Of a stretch of 64,000 nt of DNA, positions 1-9,475 are shown one piece after another. Position 1 is the stretch's first letter. Every line of letters begins with the position of its first letter. The stretch is from contig NZ_NBOE01000001.1 of NCBI RefSeq assembly GCF_002104515.1, positions 496,001-560,000 on the forward strand. Direction: 5' to 3'. The notes under the pieces were generated by a model. The model saw only the letters and a list, made by a program, of their open reading frames with translations. It searched no databases and was not told the origin of the DNA. This stretch comes from Colwellia polaris (GTDB lineage: Bacteria > Pseudomonadota > Gammaproteobacteria > Enterobacterales > Alteromonadaceae). Both the position numbers and the translations under genes were made by a program.

Positions 1-882
1 GCGGAAGCGACTATGGCATCGGCTCGCGCTTCGCTTGAAACAGAGCGTGCACAAGGCCAAGTGGCGAAAGAAGAATGGAAACAAATAACAGATACCTCTC
101 CAACAGAGCTAAGTTTACGTAAGCCGCAATTAGCACAAGAAATTGCCCGTGTTAAATCTGCGCAAGCTTCAATATTACGTGCTAAACGTAACCTAGAACG
201 TACAGAAATTAGGGCACCATACGACGCCATGATAGACAACCGTAATGTTGGCTTAGGCTCATTTGTAAGCACAGGTAGTATGGTTGGCAAGTTATTAGGT
301 ACAGCCATTGCTGAAGTAAGACTTCCCGTGGCAGATAATCAATTACAATTTTTGATTAATCAAGGGGAAGGTGCCACGGTTAACTTAACGGGGACGTTTT
401 CAGGTCTTAAAACACAATGGAGCGCTAAAATTGCTCGTGGCGAAGGTGTCATTGACGATACCAGTCGAATGAGTTATCTCGTTGCTGAAATTCATGACCC
501 TTATGCTTTAGTACAAAAAAATGATCAAACGCCATTGCGTTTTGGTTCGTACGTTAAAGCCAAAGTACTGGGTATCGAAATAGCTCAAGCGGCTAGCGTA
601 CCTCGCTACTTAGTTAATGATGGCCGCGTCGCCTTAATGAATAATGAGTCAAGATTGCATTATTCACCGGTCACTATTGTTCGTCAAGATGGCCAAAATA
701 TTATCATTTCAAGTGGTATAGCTGATGGAGACAAGCTTATTGTTTCGGCGCTTGATTACCCTATTGATGGCATGAAGTTAGCTTTGATTGGCGATAAAAA
801 AATTAAAAAGAAAGAGCAAAACCCAGAAGATACAAACGGTGAATCACAAGTGGCACAAAATGACACTGGCTCAGGGGAATAA
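1..882 (+). CDS. RND efflux periplasmic adaptor (membrane fusion) subunit, 5' truncated
   Basis: The reading frame is open from the first base, so the N-terminus (signal or lipobox, first lipoyl half and part of the hairpin) lies outside the window; the ATG at 13 is internal. What remains has the end of an alpha-helical hairpin (residues 40-65), the second lipoyl half with the family motif RTEIRAPYDAMI, a beta-barrel region and a membrane-proximal domain, then a charged, disordered tail. Adaptors of this HlyD/AcrA-like family link the inner-membrane pump to an outer-membrane channel. The stop lies 2 nt before the pump gene, so the two form an operon. The substrate cannot be told. Confidence 0.9.
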   Translation, partial: AEATMASARASLETERAQGQVAKEEWKQITDTSPTELSLRKPQLAQEIARVKSAQASILRAKRNLERTEIRAPYDAMIDNRNVGLGSFVSTGSMVGKLLGTAIAEVRLPVADNQLQFLINQGEGATVNLTGTFSGLKTQWSAKIARGEGVIDDTSRMSYLVAEIHDPYALVQKNDQTPLRFGSYVKAKVLGIEIAQAASVPRYLVNDGRVALMNNESRLHYSPVTIVRQDGQNIIISSGIADGDKLIVSALDYPIDGMKLALIGDKKIKKKEQNPEDTNGESQVAQNDTGSGE

Positions 883-884
883 TC

Positions 885-3800
885 ATGACAACGGTAACGC
901 CTAAAGAAAAGCCGGAAATTGATCACACTATTGACACAAATGTCGGCATCATTGCCTGGTTTTCACGCAATAGCGTTGCGGCTAACTTATTAATGATTTT
1001 TATTTTAGTTGGTGGCTTGCTAACTATTCAAACCATTAACAAGCAAATGTTTCCGCAAGTTAAGATTAACTGGATTTCTTATAATGCACCTTATCCAGGA
1101 GCTGCACCTCAAGAAGTGGAAGAAGGGATAACCATTAAGATTGAAGAGGCATTGGAAACCATACAGGGCCTTAAGCGTGTTATTACTTATTCAAACAGAA
1201 ACTTCTCTAATGGTTGGTTTGAAGTTGAGCTTGATTATGATCCCCAAGTGGTGCTTGAAGAAGTTAAATCTGCGATAGATTCAATTTCTAGTTTTCCAGA
1301 TGGTATGGAGCGCATAAAAGTCGAGCGCGAAAAATTTCGTCAAGAAGTGATGTATTTAAGCCTATATGGCGATTTAAGTAATAGTGAACTTAAAGAGCTT
1401 GGCCGTAAAGTTCATAATGAAATTCAACAGTTACCCATGGTCAATATATCAGAGTTATATAGTGGCTTAGCTTACGAAATATCTATTGAGGTAAGTAAAG
1501 ACAAGCTGCGTGAATATGGCTTGAGCTTTAATAGTATTGCTAATGCAGTGCGTAATTACTCTCGCAACATGTCGGCTGGACAAATTCGAGCCGAAAATGG
1601 CTACATTAACTTGCGTGTAGAGAACCAAGCTTATCGTGGTCATGAATTTGAACAAATCCCGGTTGTAACCTTAGCAGACGGTACCAGAATCGTTTTAGGC
1701 GAAATTGCTACCATTAATGACGGTTTTGAAGAAGGCTTGCAATATTCAAAGTTTAATGGCGAAAATTCGGTAACCTTATTTATTGGTGCTGCTGATAATC
1801 AAAGTATTACAGGTATCGCCGAAGTCGTTAAAAAATATGTAGAGAATAAGTCTGAGACTTTACCTCAAGGGGTGAAATTAGAAACTTGGGTAGATATGAC
1901 TTACTACCTCGAAGGCCGTTTGAATATGATGGTAGACAACATGAAAAGTGGTGCCGTATTGGTATTTATCATGTTGGCATTATTTCTTCGTGTACGTTTA
2001 GCTTTCTGGGTAATGATGGGCTTACCGGTATGTTTCCTTGGTACATTACTAGTAATGCCGCTTGAGTTTGTCAATGTTACGATTAATGTTATTAGCCTCT
2101 TTGCTTTCATTTTAGTACTCGGGATTGTGGTGGATGACGCCATTGTGATGGGGGAAAGTGCTCATGATGAAATTGAAGAGCATGGCCATAGTACCGACAA
2201 TGTTATTCGCGGTGTAAAGCGTGTTGCCATGCCTGCAACGTTTGGTGTACTGACCACGATCGCCGTTTTCTTACCATTTCTTTTTGGTGAAGGGCCGTCT
2301 TCAGCATTTGGTAAAGCAATTGGCTCGGTTGTTATACTTTGTCTTATTTTCTCATTGATAGAATCTAAACTCATTTTGCCAGCGCATCTGGTTAAAATGA
2401 AAATGAAAGCTTTCAACCCTAGAAACCCAATCGATAGATTACGTGCTTGGATCGACGTTAATTTAAAGAAATTTATTGATAACTACTATAGTCCGGCTTT
2501 AGCGGTATTTATTGAATATCGATATGCGATACTCATGTTTTTTATCAGCTTAATGCTCATAAGTGCAGGTTTATTTAGTGGTGGTTTTGTTCGCTTTGTT
2601 GGCCAGCCAAAAATTCCGCATGACTTTCCACGTGTGACTGTTGAAATGAATGTTGATGCATCTGAAAAAGCAACCTTAGATACACTGTTAAATATTCAAG
2701 GGGTAATAAACCGTATTGATAGAGACATTGAAGCTAAATATGGCAATTCAATGATCTCTGATATGCAGGTTGATTTGCGCACTAGAACCAGTGGTCAGCT
2801 TATGGTTAAGCTAGTGGTACCTGAACTTCGCCCAATTAATACATTTGAGTTAGCCGATTTATGGCGAGAAGCTATTCCTAATTATCCTGGCGTTAAGTCC
2901 TTCACTATAGGTGATAATTTATTTGGTGGTGGCCGAGATGATGGTGATATTGCTTTTAGATTAGAAAGTAAAAATGATGCCCAACTACTCGCTGCAGCGA
3001 AAGAATTAAAGCTGAAACTTAATTCTCTTAAAGGCATAGGAGATGTTAACGACAGTCGCCAAACAAGTGCTAAAGAAGTGCAGTTTGCATTAAAACCATT
3101 AGCCTATAGTTTGAACTTATCGTTAGCAGATATCGCCTCGCAGGTGGGTTATAGTTTTTACGGTTTAGAAGCTCAACGTATATTGCGTGACACTGAAGAA
3201 ATTAAAGTAATGGTACGTTACCCACTTGAACAACGTAGCTCTGTTGGTCATGTAGACGATGTTATGATCCAAGCTCCGAATGGTGCTGAGTTACCTTTGT
3301 CTGAATTAGCCACTATTACATTACAGGAAGGTGTTACACGCATACGCCGTGAAAATGGTAATCGTACGATTAATGTTTGGGCCAGTGTCGACGCTGAACA
3401 AGTAGAGCCATTTAAAGTTGCTAATGACATTCGTGATAATTTCATTCCTGATCTATTAAGAAAATATCCACAAGTGCAAAGTGAGGTTACCGGCAGTATT
3501 CAAGAAGAAATGGAAAGTGCTGATAGTCAGTTGCGAGATTTTGTTATTTCTTCAATGATTATATTCTCACTGCTAGCCATACCGTTAAAGTCTTATTCAC
3601 AAGCTATGATGATCATGGTGGTAATTCCGTTTGGTATTATAGGTGCAGTACTTGGCCACTTTATCTTAGGCATGGATTTAAGCGCTTTATCAGTAATGGG
3701 AATTTTAGCCGCCGCAGGGGTGGTGGTGAATGACTCCTTAGTTATGGTTGATTACGTTAACAAAGCCAGAAAGCGTGGTGTACGCCTTAAAGATGCGGTA

Positions 3801-4079
3801 ATGCATGCGGGTAATAAGCGCTTTAGAGCTATCATGCTGACGTCAATAACGACCTTTATTGGTTTAGTGCCTATTATATTCTTTGAAGTGAGCGCTCAAG
3901 CACAAATTGTTATACCTATGGCGGTGTCGTTGGCATTCGGCGTGTTGTTTGCAACCATAGTGACCTTAGTGTTAATACCTTGTCTTTATCTTATCGTTGA
4001 AGATATTAAAGGCTTATTCAAACGCAAGAAAACTTCATCGCAAGTTGAAGCATCTATGCTAGATAAGGCAAAAAGTTAA
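885..4079 (+). CDS. RND family efflux transporter permease (AcrB/MexF-like)
   Basis: This 1064-residue protein has the usual length and layout of a hydrophobe/amphiphile RND pump: TM1 near residues 30-48, a large periplasmic loop, TM2-6, a second periplasmic loop after TM7, and TM8-12 near the end. The proton-relay motif VVDDAIVMGE in TM4 carries the two expected aspartates, and the second half has the matching GVVVNDSLVMVDYVN stretch. It drives proton-coupled export of small molecules with the adaptor encoded just upstream. No outer-membrane channel gene follows, so TolC or an upstream gene must supply it. A hairpin terminator follows at 4174. Confidence 0.95.
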   Translation: MTTVTPKEKPEIDHTIDTNVGIIAWFSRNSVAANLLMIFILVGGLLTIQTINKQMFPQVKINWISYNAPYPGAAPQEVEEGITIKIEEALETIQGLKRVITYSNRNFSNGWFEVELDYDPQVVLEEVKSAIDSISSFPDGMERIKVEREKFRQEVMYLSLYGDLSNSELKELGRKVHNEIQQLPMVNISELYSGLAYEISIEVSKDKLREYGLSFNSIANAVRNYSRNMSAGQIRAENGYINLRVENQAYRGHEFEQIPVVTLADGTRIVLGEIATINDGFEEGLQYSKFNGENSVTLFIGAADNQSITGIAEVVKKYVENKSETLPQGVKLETWVDMTYYLEGRLNMMVDNMKSGAVLVFIMLALFLRVRLAFWVMMGLPVCFLGTLLVMPLEFVNVTINVISLFAFILVLGIVVDDAIVMGESAHDEIEEHGHSTDNVIRGVKRVAMPATFGVLTTIAVFLPFLFGEGPSSAFGKAIGSVVILCLIFSLIESKLILPAHLVKMKMKAFNPRNPIDRLRAWIDVNLKKFIDNYYSPALAVFIEYRYAILMFFISLMLISAGLFSGGFVRFVGQPKIPHDFPRVTVEMNVDASEKATLDTLLNIQGVINRIDRDIEAKYGNSMISDMQVDLRTRTSGQLMVKLVVPELRPINTFELADLWREAIPNYPGVKSFTIGDNLFGGGRDDGDIAFRLESKNDAQLLAAAKELKLKLNSLKGIGDVNDSRQTSAKEVQFALKPLAYSLNLSLADIASQVGYSFYGLEAQRILRDTEEIKVMVRYPLEQRSSVGHVDDVMIQAPNGAELPLSELATITLQEGVTRIRRENGNRTINVWASVDAEQVEPFKVANDIRDNFIPDLLRKYPQVQSEVTGSIQEEMESADSQLRDFVISSMIIFSLLAIPLKSYSQAMMIMVVIPFGIIGAVLGHFILGMDLSALSVMGILAAAGVVVNDSLVMVDYVNKARKRGVRLKDAVMHAGNKRFRAIMLTSITTFIGLVPIIFFEVSAQAQIVIPMAVSLAFGVLFATIVTLVLIPCLYLIVEDIKGLFKRKKTSSQVEASMLDKAKS

Positions 4080-4173
4080 ACAGTGAATAACTCGACTTTT
4101 TCATTAGGCAAAAGTAGTTATTGGTCGTTAGATGAAATAAGTTAATTAAATCTAGCGACAAAAAGCTAAAACT

Positions 4174-4205
4174 AAAAAGCCATCACTTTGTGATGGCTTT
4201 TTTAT
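4174..4205 (+). terminator. Rho-independent terminator of the RND operon
   Basis: A perfect 9-bp stem AGCCATCAC / GTGATGGCT (4178-4186 and 4190-4198) with a TTT loop is followed by a run of T and preceded by a run of A. It can also serve the convergent oxygenase gene that ends at 4259. Confidence 0.85.
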
Positions 4206-4258
4206 TAATTAATCCGTTCCAAGCTATATTAAGCTTTTTTGGAAAAGGCTATTAGATG

Positions 4259-5098
4259 TTATTTAACGCCTAACTCTCTTAATCGCTCTAACAAGTAACT
4301 TTCATGCGTGTGTTTATCTGACAAAACCACTTCATTACGAGGATGTAAAAATAGCGGTAAAGATATACGAGATTTTGTCGCATTTTCACCGGTTGGGTTG
4401 ACTACTCTATGGCTCGTTGAAGGAAAATAACCTTGTGAAGCTTCTTGCAACATATCGCCAATATTTACAATAAGGTGACCAAAATCTGCAGGAACATCTA
4501 GCCACTGTCCATCTTGCGCTTGTACTTGTAAACCCGGCTCGTTAGCGGCAGGTAAAATGGTTAATAGGTTAATATCTTCATGTGCTGCTGCGCGAATAGC
4601 ACCTGGCTCTTCCGTACCTTGTAGCGGAGGATAGTGGAGTATTCTTAACAAGGTATTAGGCGTGTCCATTATCATATTCGATAACGGCTCTGAATAATGC
4701 TTTGTCACCTCTGCAGGACTATATTTTTCAACCCAATCTAGCAGTTCACTGGCTAGATCTGAGGCCATTTTATAATAAGTTAGAATATCTGACTTTAGTT
4801 GCTCAGGAATTCGGCCCCAAGGATAAACATGATAGTACTCTTTAATATCTTTTTTAGTATGGCCCTTAGCAGTTTCTGAAATTTCAGAGCTGAAGTAGCC
4901 ATCTTGTTTTTCAGGATCAAAAGCAAATTCTTTTTTTTCTTCTTGCGAGAAGAAGGTATACCAATCTTGATATATTTTATCTACTAAAGCCTGTTGAATA
5001 GGGTGATTAGTTAATACACCAAACCCTGTATTGCGCAGACTTTCTACGAATTTTTTTGCGGCGTCTTCAGCGCGATAATCAACAACTTGTACTTGCAT
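4259..5098 (-). CDS. 2-oxoglutarate/Fe(II)-dependent oxygenase, isopenicillin-N-synthase-like
   Basis: The 279-residue protein has the two-domain layout of the IPNS/flavanone hydroxylase-like family: an N-terminal DIOX_N region (GFGVLTNHPI) and a C-terminal jelly-roll core. The Fe(II) facial triad is visible as HEDINLLTIL (His, Asp) and the distal His in STSHRVVNP; the Arg-x-Ser that binds the 2-oxoglutarate carboxylate is in KSRISLPLFLHP. Such enzymes hydroxylate or desaturate small molecules. No biosynthetic partner lies next to it, so the substrate is unknown. It is a single gene on the minus strand with its promoter in the AT-rich gap 5099-5351, where I see no other gene. Confidence 0.88.
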   Translation of the reverse strand: MQVQVVDYRAEDAAKKFVESLRNTGFGVLTNHPIQQALVDKIYQDWYTFFSQEEKKEFAFDPEKQDGYFSSEISETAKGHTKKDIKEYYHVYPWGRIPEQLKSDILTYYKMASDLASELLDWVEKYSPAEVTKHYSEPLSNMIMDTPNTLLRILHYPPLQGTEEPGAIRAAAHEDINLLTILPAANEPGLQVQAQDGQWLDVPADFGHLIVNIGDMLQEASQGYFPSTSHRVVNPTGENATKSRISLPLFLHPRNEVVLSDKHTHESYLLERLRELGVK

Positions 5099-5351
5099 AT
5101 TTTTCCCCTAATACAATAATATTAATGCTTAATCTTTATTTTTACGTATTATATACCAAACTTAAAGGAAGTGAATGAATTCAATCATTGTCAATAATGA
5201 ATGAATCACATTAACGCCCTTTTTTCTGCAAAGTTGTATAGCAATAATCTCGTCGTTAGCGGTTTTTATTTATGCCGAGTCGTTTTAATAATATTCAAAA
5301 AAAGTAATTGTTTGTTATTAAGTAAGTTTATTTAAAAATAAGAGTAGTAGA

Positions 5352-5639
5352 ATGATAAAAAATCTGACTTTAATGATTTCCTCAGTAGTGCTTTTTTCGG
5401 CATGTAGTTCCAATGATAACGCTTGTGAAGATGTCACACTAGCTTCAGAGCAAGTGCAGCAATGCCAGTCATTACATAAACAAATAATTAACGCGAAAAA
5501 TAAACCGATAATTCGTACTGAGTTGGAACGAAGATACCAACAAGATTGCATCGATATTCGCTATTATCGAGACGATAAGCAAGTAGGGGTTTGTGGAAAT
5601 AAAGAGAAAATCGAAGAATTACGAAAACTTAACAAATAA
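5352..5639 (+). CDS. Small putative lipoprotein of unknown function
   Basis: This 95-residue protein begins with a lipoprotein signal (basic MIKN, hydrophobic stretch, lipobox LFSAC with Cys near residue 19). The mature part is short, charged and has four further cysteines (in NACEDV, QQCQSL, QDCIDI and GVCGN), suggesting two disulfides in the periplasm. I recognise no family. It ends 105 nt before the c-di-GMP gene on the same strand, but nothing ties the two together functionally. Confidence 0.65.
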   Translation: MIKNLTLMISSVVLFSACSSNDNACEDVTLASEQVQQCQSLHKQIINAKNKPIIRTELERRYQQDCIDIRYYRDDKQVGVCGNKEKIEELRKLNK

Positions 5640-5744
5640 AACAATAGCTTAGATGGATTTTTCGCTGAATATTTGTTACTTTTATCAGTATTAAAGCACT
5701 AAGGTCATTTACCTGATCTATTTTTTAAAGTTTATCCGTTTAGT

Positions 5745-8327
5745 ATGGTGAAAAAGTTGACAGACCCATTAGACCCCGCTGATCCATTAACTAATTCAGA
5801 TGTAGATTTAGCCGTAGAATCGATCGCCTTACTAAATAAATATCAAAAGCTTCAAGATCGTTATACTGCTTTATTAAAATTGAATCAACTTTCTATTGAC
5901 TGTGCCGATTTAAACGCATTATTTGAGCAAGTTCACCACTCTATTGCTTCAGTAATGAGAGCCAACAACTTCTATATCGTAATGTATGATCAAACCTTAT
6001 CTACGTTGGAATTGGTTTATCATGTAGATGAAAAAGATGAGCTAGTACTTGGTGTTTATCCTATTGATCACTTTGAAGGCTCAATGACAAACTATGTTAT
6101 AGAAAGTCGAAAAGCTTTATTAGCTACACCGGAAGTGATAGCCCAGTTAGAGCAAGCCCAAAAAATTAAATCTGTCGGTGAAGATAGCATAGATTGGCTT
6201 GGTGTACCTCTGATGAGCGATGGCTTTGTGATTGGTGTTATGGCAGTTCAGAGCTATTCAGCCGACATGCGTTATCAAGAGTCAGACCGAGATTTATTAG
6301 AGTTTACTGCCCAACACATAGTAACCGCTTTAACACGCCTACAAGATAGAGGTCGCTTACAATCAGCCGTTGATGCTCGTACTAAAGAATTAATGCATCA
6401 AATTCGTGACCGTGAAAAAGCAGAGTTATTACAAGAATCTTTGTATCGTATTTCAGAGTTAACCAACGACCCTGATTTAGATATTGATAAATTTTACAGC
6501 TTAGTTCACAACATTGTCGGGCAGTTAATCAACGCCGAAAATTTTTATATTGCTAAATACAATGCCAAAAGCGATGAATTGTTTTTTGCCTATTTTCTTG
6601 ATCAGCAATTTGATCATAACGCTGACTACTATCAAGCTCGAAAACTTTCAAATCGCTTTACCGAGTTAGTATTAAGAAGCTCTGAAACCATATTGCTTGA
6701 CCAAGAAGCTATGCTCGACCTTTATCATAAAGGTAAAACAGTTAAGCCAGAAGCAGACGTAGTATCTTGGCTTGGCGTACCCTTAATTCATTCGGGTAAG
6801 TTACTTGGGGCTATGGTATTGCAAAGCTACCAACCTAAAGTTTGTTTTAACGAACAAGATGCTGAACTATTAAGGTTTGTATCACGACACGTGGCATCTG
6901 CCATGAATCGTCGTGAAATCTCTGATGACGAAAGAAAAGCTCATGAACAACTTGAGCATCAAGTAAAACTTCGAACCCATGCGTTAGAAGAAGAAATAAA
7001 ACAACGTAAAGATGCTGAAGAAAAGCTCAAACATGCCGCCTCGCATGATATTTTAACCGGCTTACCTAATCGAGCTATTTTCATCGATCTTTTAAATCGC
7101 GCTATTGCACGTAATAAACGCCACCCAGAATTTAAGTTTGCCATATTATTTCTTGATTTAGACCGATTCAAAGTTGTAAACGATAATTTAGGTCATCATG
7201 CCGGCGATGACTTGCTAAAAGAAATATCTATCGCCTTAAAAGATGTCATTCGAGATAAAGATACGGTGGCACGTTTAGGCGGAGACGAATTTGTTATTTT
7301 GGTTGAAGATATAGAAAGTGAAATAAGCACGTATGAAATTGCTAAACGTATAACTGAACTACTTTCTTTACCTTTTACAATTGACAACCAGACTGTTTTT
7401 ATCGGCACCAGCATTGGCGTATTATTTAATAACATGCGCTATGAAAATGCAGACACTATGTTAAGAGATGCAGATATCGCGATGTATCACGCCAAAGACA
7501 AAGGCAAAGGTCGCTTTGAAGTGTTCGATTCTAGTATGCACAGCAAAGTTCAAAATGCGATGTCTCTGGAAACAGACTTGCGCGAAGGTATTGATAACGG
7601 TGAATTTACGCCATACTTTCAACCAATAATAGCAATGTCTGATGGCAAAATAGTTGGCTTTGAAGCACTAGCACGATGGGAAAGCCCGAAACGAGGCTTT
7701 GTATACCCGAACGACTTTATTCCCTTAGCAGAAGAAACTAATTTAGTGATGGCGATTGATTTTCAAATTCTTGAAAAGTCATGTCGACAATTAATGCTTT
7801 GGCAAAAACAGCTTGGAGTAGAGCACCTGTATGTCAGTTGTAACTTATATTGTAATCATTTCTTTAATGTAAGTTTACCGCAAGATATTCAAAATATTAT
7901 TGATATAACGGGCGTAGAGCCTCATCAAATTCGTGTTGAACTAACCGAACGAGCCTTACTAGAAAACAGTGAAGTTGTACTAGATAACATGCGAGCATTG
8001 AAAGATTTGGGCGTTACCATACTGCTTGATGACTTTGGTACAGGTTATTCGAGTTTAAGTTATTTACATCGCTTCCCAATCGATGTGTTAAAGATTGATC
8101 GTTCTTTTATTCATAATGTTCACCAACGGGGTAATCACCAAGCGATAATTAAAACCATTATCGATTTAGCGGCTAACTTAAATATGGCAACAATAGGTGA
8201 AGGCATAGAGAACGCAGCCGATGCACAATTATTAAAAACCATGGGCTGCGTTTTTGGCCAAGGTTATTACTATTATAAGCCTTTGCCGGGCCAAGAAATT
8301 AAACAGCTTTTAATAGACAAAAATTAA
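5745..8327 (+). CDS. GAF-GAF-GGDEF-EAL cyclic di-GMP signalling protein
   Basis: The 860-residue soluble protein has two GAF sensor domains (about residues 45-205 and 235-395), a coiled-coil linker, a GGDEF domain with an intact GGDEF signature at residues 512-516 (diguanylate cyclase) and an EAL domain with an intact EAL at 640-642 and DDFGTGYSSL (phosphodiesterase). Both catalytic signatures look complete, so it may make or degrade c-di-GMP depending on the GAF input. No membrane segment is seen. Each GAF domain carries a similar WLGVPL core, so they look like an internal duplication. The ATG at 5745 gives a plausible N-terminus, though no strong ribosome site is visible. Confidence 0.93.
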   Translation: MVKKLTDPLDPADPLTNSDVDLAVESIALLNKYQKLQDRYTALLKLNQLSIDCADLNALFEQVHHSIASVMRANNFYIVMYDQTLSTLELVYHVDEKDELVLGVYPIDHFEGSMTNYVIESRKALLATPEVIAQLEQAQKIKSVGEDSIDWLGVPLMSDGFVIGVMAVQSYSADMRYQESDRDLLEFTAQHIVTALTRLQDRGRLQSAVDARTKELMHQIRDREKAELLQESLYRISELTNDPDLDIDKFYSLVHNIVGQLINAENFYIAKYNAKSDELFFAYFLDQQFDHNADYYQARKLSNRFTELVLRSSETILLDQEAMLDLYHKGKTVKPEADVVSWLGVPLIHSGKLLGAMVLQSYQPKVCFNEQDAELLRFVSRHVASAMNRREISDDERKAHEQLEHQVKLRTHALEEEIKQRKDAEEKLKHAASHDILTGLPNRAIFIDLLNRAIARNKRHPEFKFAILFLDLDRFKVVNDNLGHHAGDDLLKEISIALKDVIRDKDTVARLGGDEFVILVEDIESEISTYEIAKRITELLSLPFTIDNQTVFIGTSIGVLFNNMRYENADTMLRDADIAMYHAKDKGKGRFEVFDSSMHSKVQNAMSLETDLREGIDNGEFTPYFQPIIAMSDGKIVGFEALARWESPKRGFVYPNDFIPLAEETNLVMAIDFQILEKSCRQLMLWQKQLGVEHLYVSCNLYCNHFFNVSLPQDIQNIIDITGVEPHQIRVELTERALLENSEVVLDNMRALKDLGVTILLDDFGTGYSSLSYLHRFPIDVLKIDRSFIHNVHQRGNHQAIIKTIIDLAANLNMATIGEGIENAADAQLLKTMGCVFGQGYYYYKPLPGQEIKQLLIDKN

Positions 8328-8359
8328 CATTTAATCTGAGACATAACTGAGATACTACG

Positions 8360-8625
8360 AATCCGTTAATAAGTAACCTGAACTCTGGATAATGAGTGCT
8401 TGAAACTCAATTGAACCAAAAGCTTAGGTAATAAAGTAAATGCTATAGCCAGGTGAACATCACGAATAGATATCATCAATGCTTCATTTTATGCCATTTC
8501 CAAGGCAAAACGTTTATGAATAGCGGGCTATTTATCGACGTTTTAACGCAGAAAATGGCTTAAAAGGGAGCATTGAGCAAGTGCTGCTTATCCAGAGTTC
8601 AGGTTAAGTATATTATTAACGGATT
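8360..8625. mobile_element. MITE-like non-coding inverted-repeat element
   Basis: The 452-bp gap 8328-8779 has no gene but holds this element. Imperfect terminal inverted repeats lie at 8360-8392 and 8588-8625; they match over 12 bases at the tips and then exactly over an 18-base block ending in CTCTGGATAA, with five extra bases in the right arm. Inside, 8476-8576 is a second long imperfect hairpin centred near 8526. No transposase is encoded, as expected for a miniature element mobilised in trans. Target-site duplication is not evident. The family is not identified here. Confidence 0.7.
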
Positions 8626-8779
8626 TTTTATATAAAAGCGTGTTTTATTTTTAAATCATTCAAGCTAAGTCTACTCATTTCTTTCCGCAAAACCGTGGCA
8701 GAGAATATATTGACAGTATTAAGGTTTTCACGATAATTTACGCTTAAAGCCAACCATTAACTTTACTATAGATAGACAA

Positions 8780-9256
8780 ATGATGAGCAGCAAACCTAGA
8801 ACGCTTGATCGTATTGATTTAACCATTTTAGACATATTACAAAAAAATGGTCGCATATCTAATAACACGTTAGCACAGCACGTTAACTTAAGTGCTAGCC
8901 CATGTTTAGAACGTGTTAAGCGCCTCGAACAAGAAGGCTACATTGAACGATACGGTGCTTTTTTAAATGCCAGTAAGTTAAATTGTGGTATGACGGCTTT
9001 CATTCAGGTAACGCTAGATCGAACAACCGCAGATAATTTTAATGAGTTCAGAACTCAGGTTATTGAAATAAAAGAAGTTGCCGAATGCCATATGGTTGTA
9101 GGTGGTTTTGATTATTTACTTAAATTACGCTTTGAAAATATGGATGCTTATCGTGTATTACTCGGGAAAATTGTTGAGCTACCAGGTGTATCACAAACCC
9201 ATACTTATGTCGTTATGGAACATGTAAAACGCCACTCAGGTATTCCTATTTTTTGA
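8780..9256 (+). CDS. Lrp/AsnC family transcriptional regulator
   Basis: The 158-residue protein has an N-terminal winged helix-turn-helix (LDRIDLTILDILQKNGRI then LSASPCLERVKRLEQEGYI) and a C-terminal RAM/AsnC_trans_reg ligand-binding domain with the expected GGFDYLLKLRF core. Lrp-family proteins bind amino acids and control amino-acid or central metabolism genes. It matches Lrp itself in length and register, but no amino-acid transport or catabolic gene adjoins it, so which paralogue it is remains open. Two adjacent ATG codons (8780 and 8783) are both possible starts. Its upstream region carries the MITE-like element. Confidence 0.92.
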   Translation: MMSSKPRTLDRIDLTILDILQKNGRISNNTLAQHVNLSASPCLERVKRLEQEGYIERYGAFLNASKLNCGMTAFIQVTLDRTTADNFNEFRTQVIEIKEVAECHMVVGGFDYLLKLRFENMDAYRVLLGKIVELPGVSQTHTYVVMEHVKRHSGIPIF

Positions 9257-9475
9257 ACAAAAAATCAGCGATGCAAAGTTATAGTAACACCCAATCACTT
9301 CAAGTGTGTTTGCTTTTCGCATTGCGTGCTAGTTTTTTGAGATAACACTCGATATAGTGTCTTAAGACGTTTTTTAGCTTTTTATATGATGGTTTAATTA
9401 AAAAAGCTGAGATGTAATTATTAAAATATAAATACCAAGTTTATTCGTTATCTTGGTAAAAGTTAATGAGACACC

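Noticed and set aside
1904-2416. Long open frames on the strand opposite the RND pump, and similar antisense frames in other genes
   Set aside because: They mirror the codon pattern of well-supported genes, lack ribosome sites and resemble no family.
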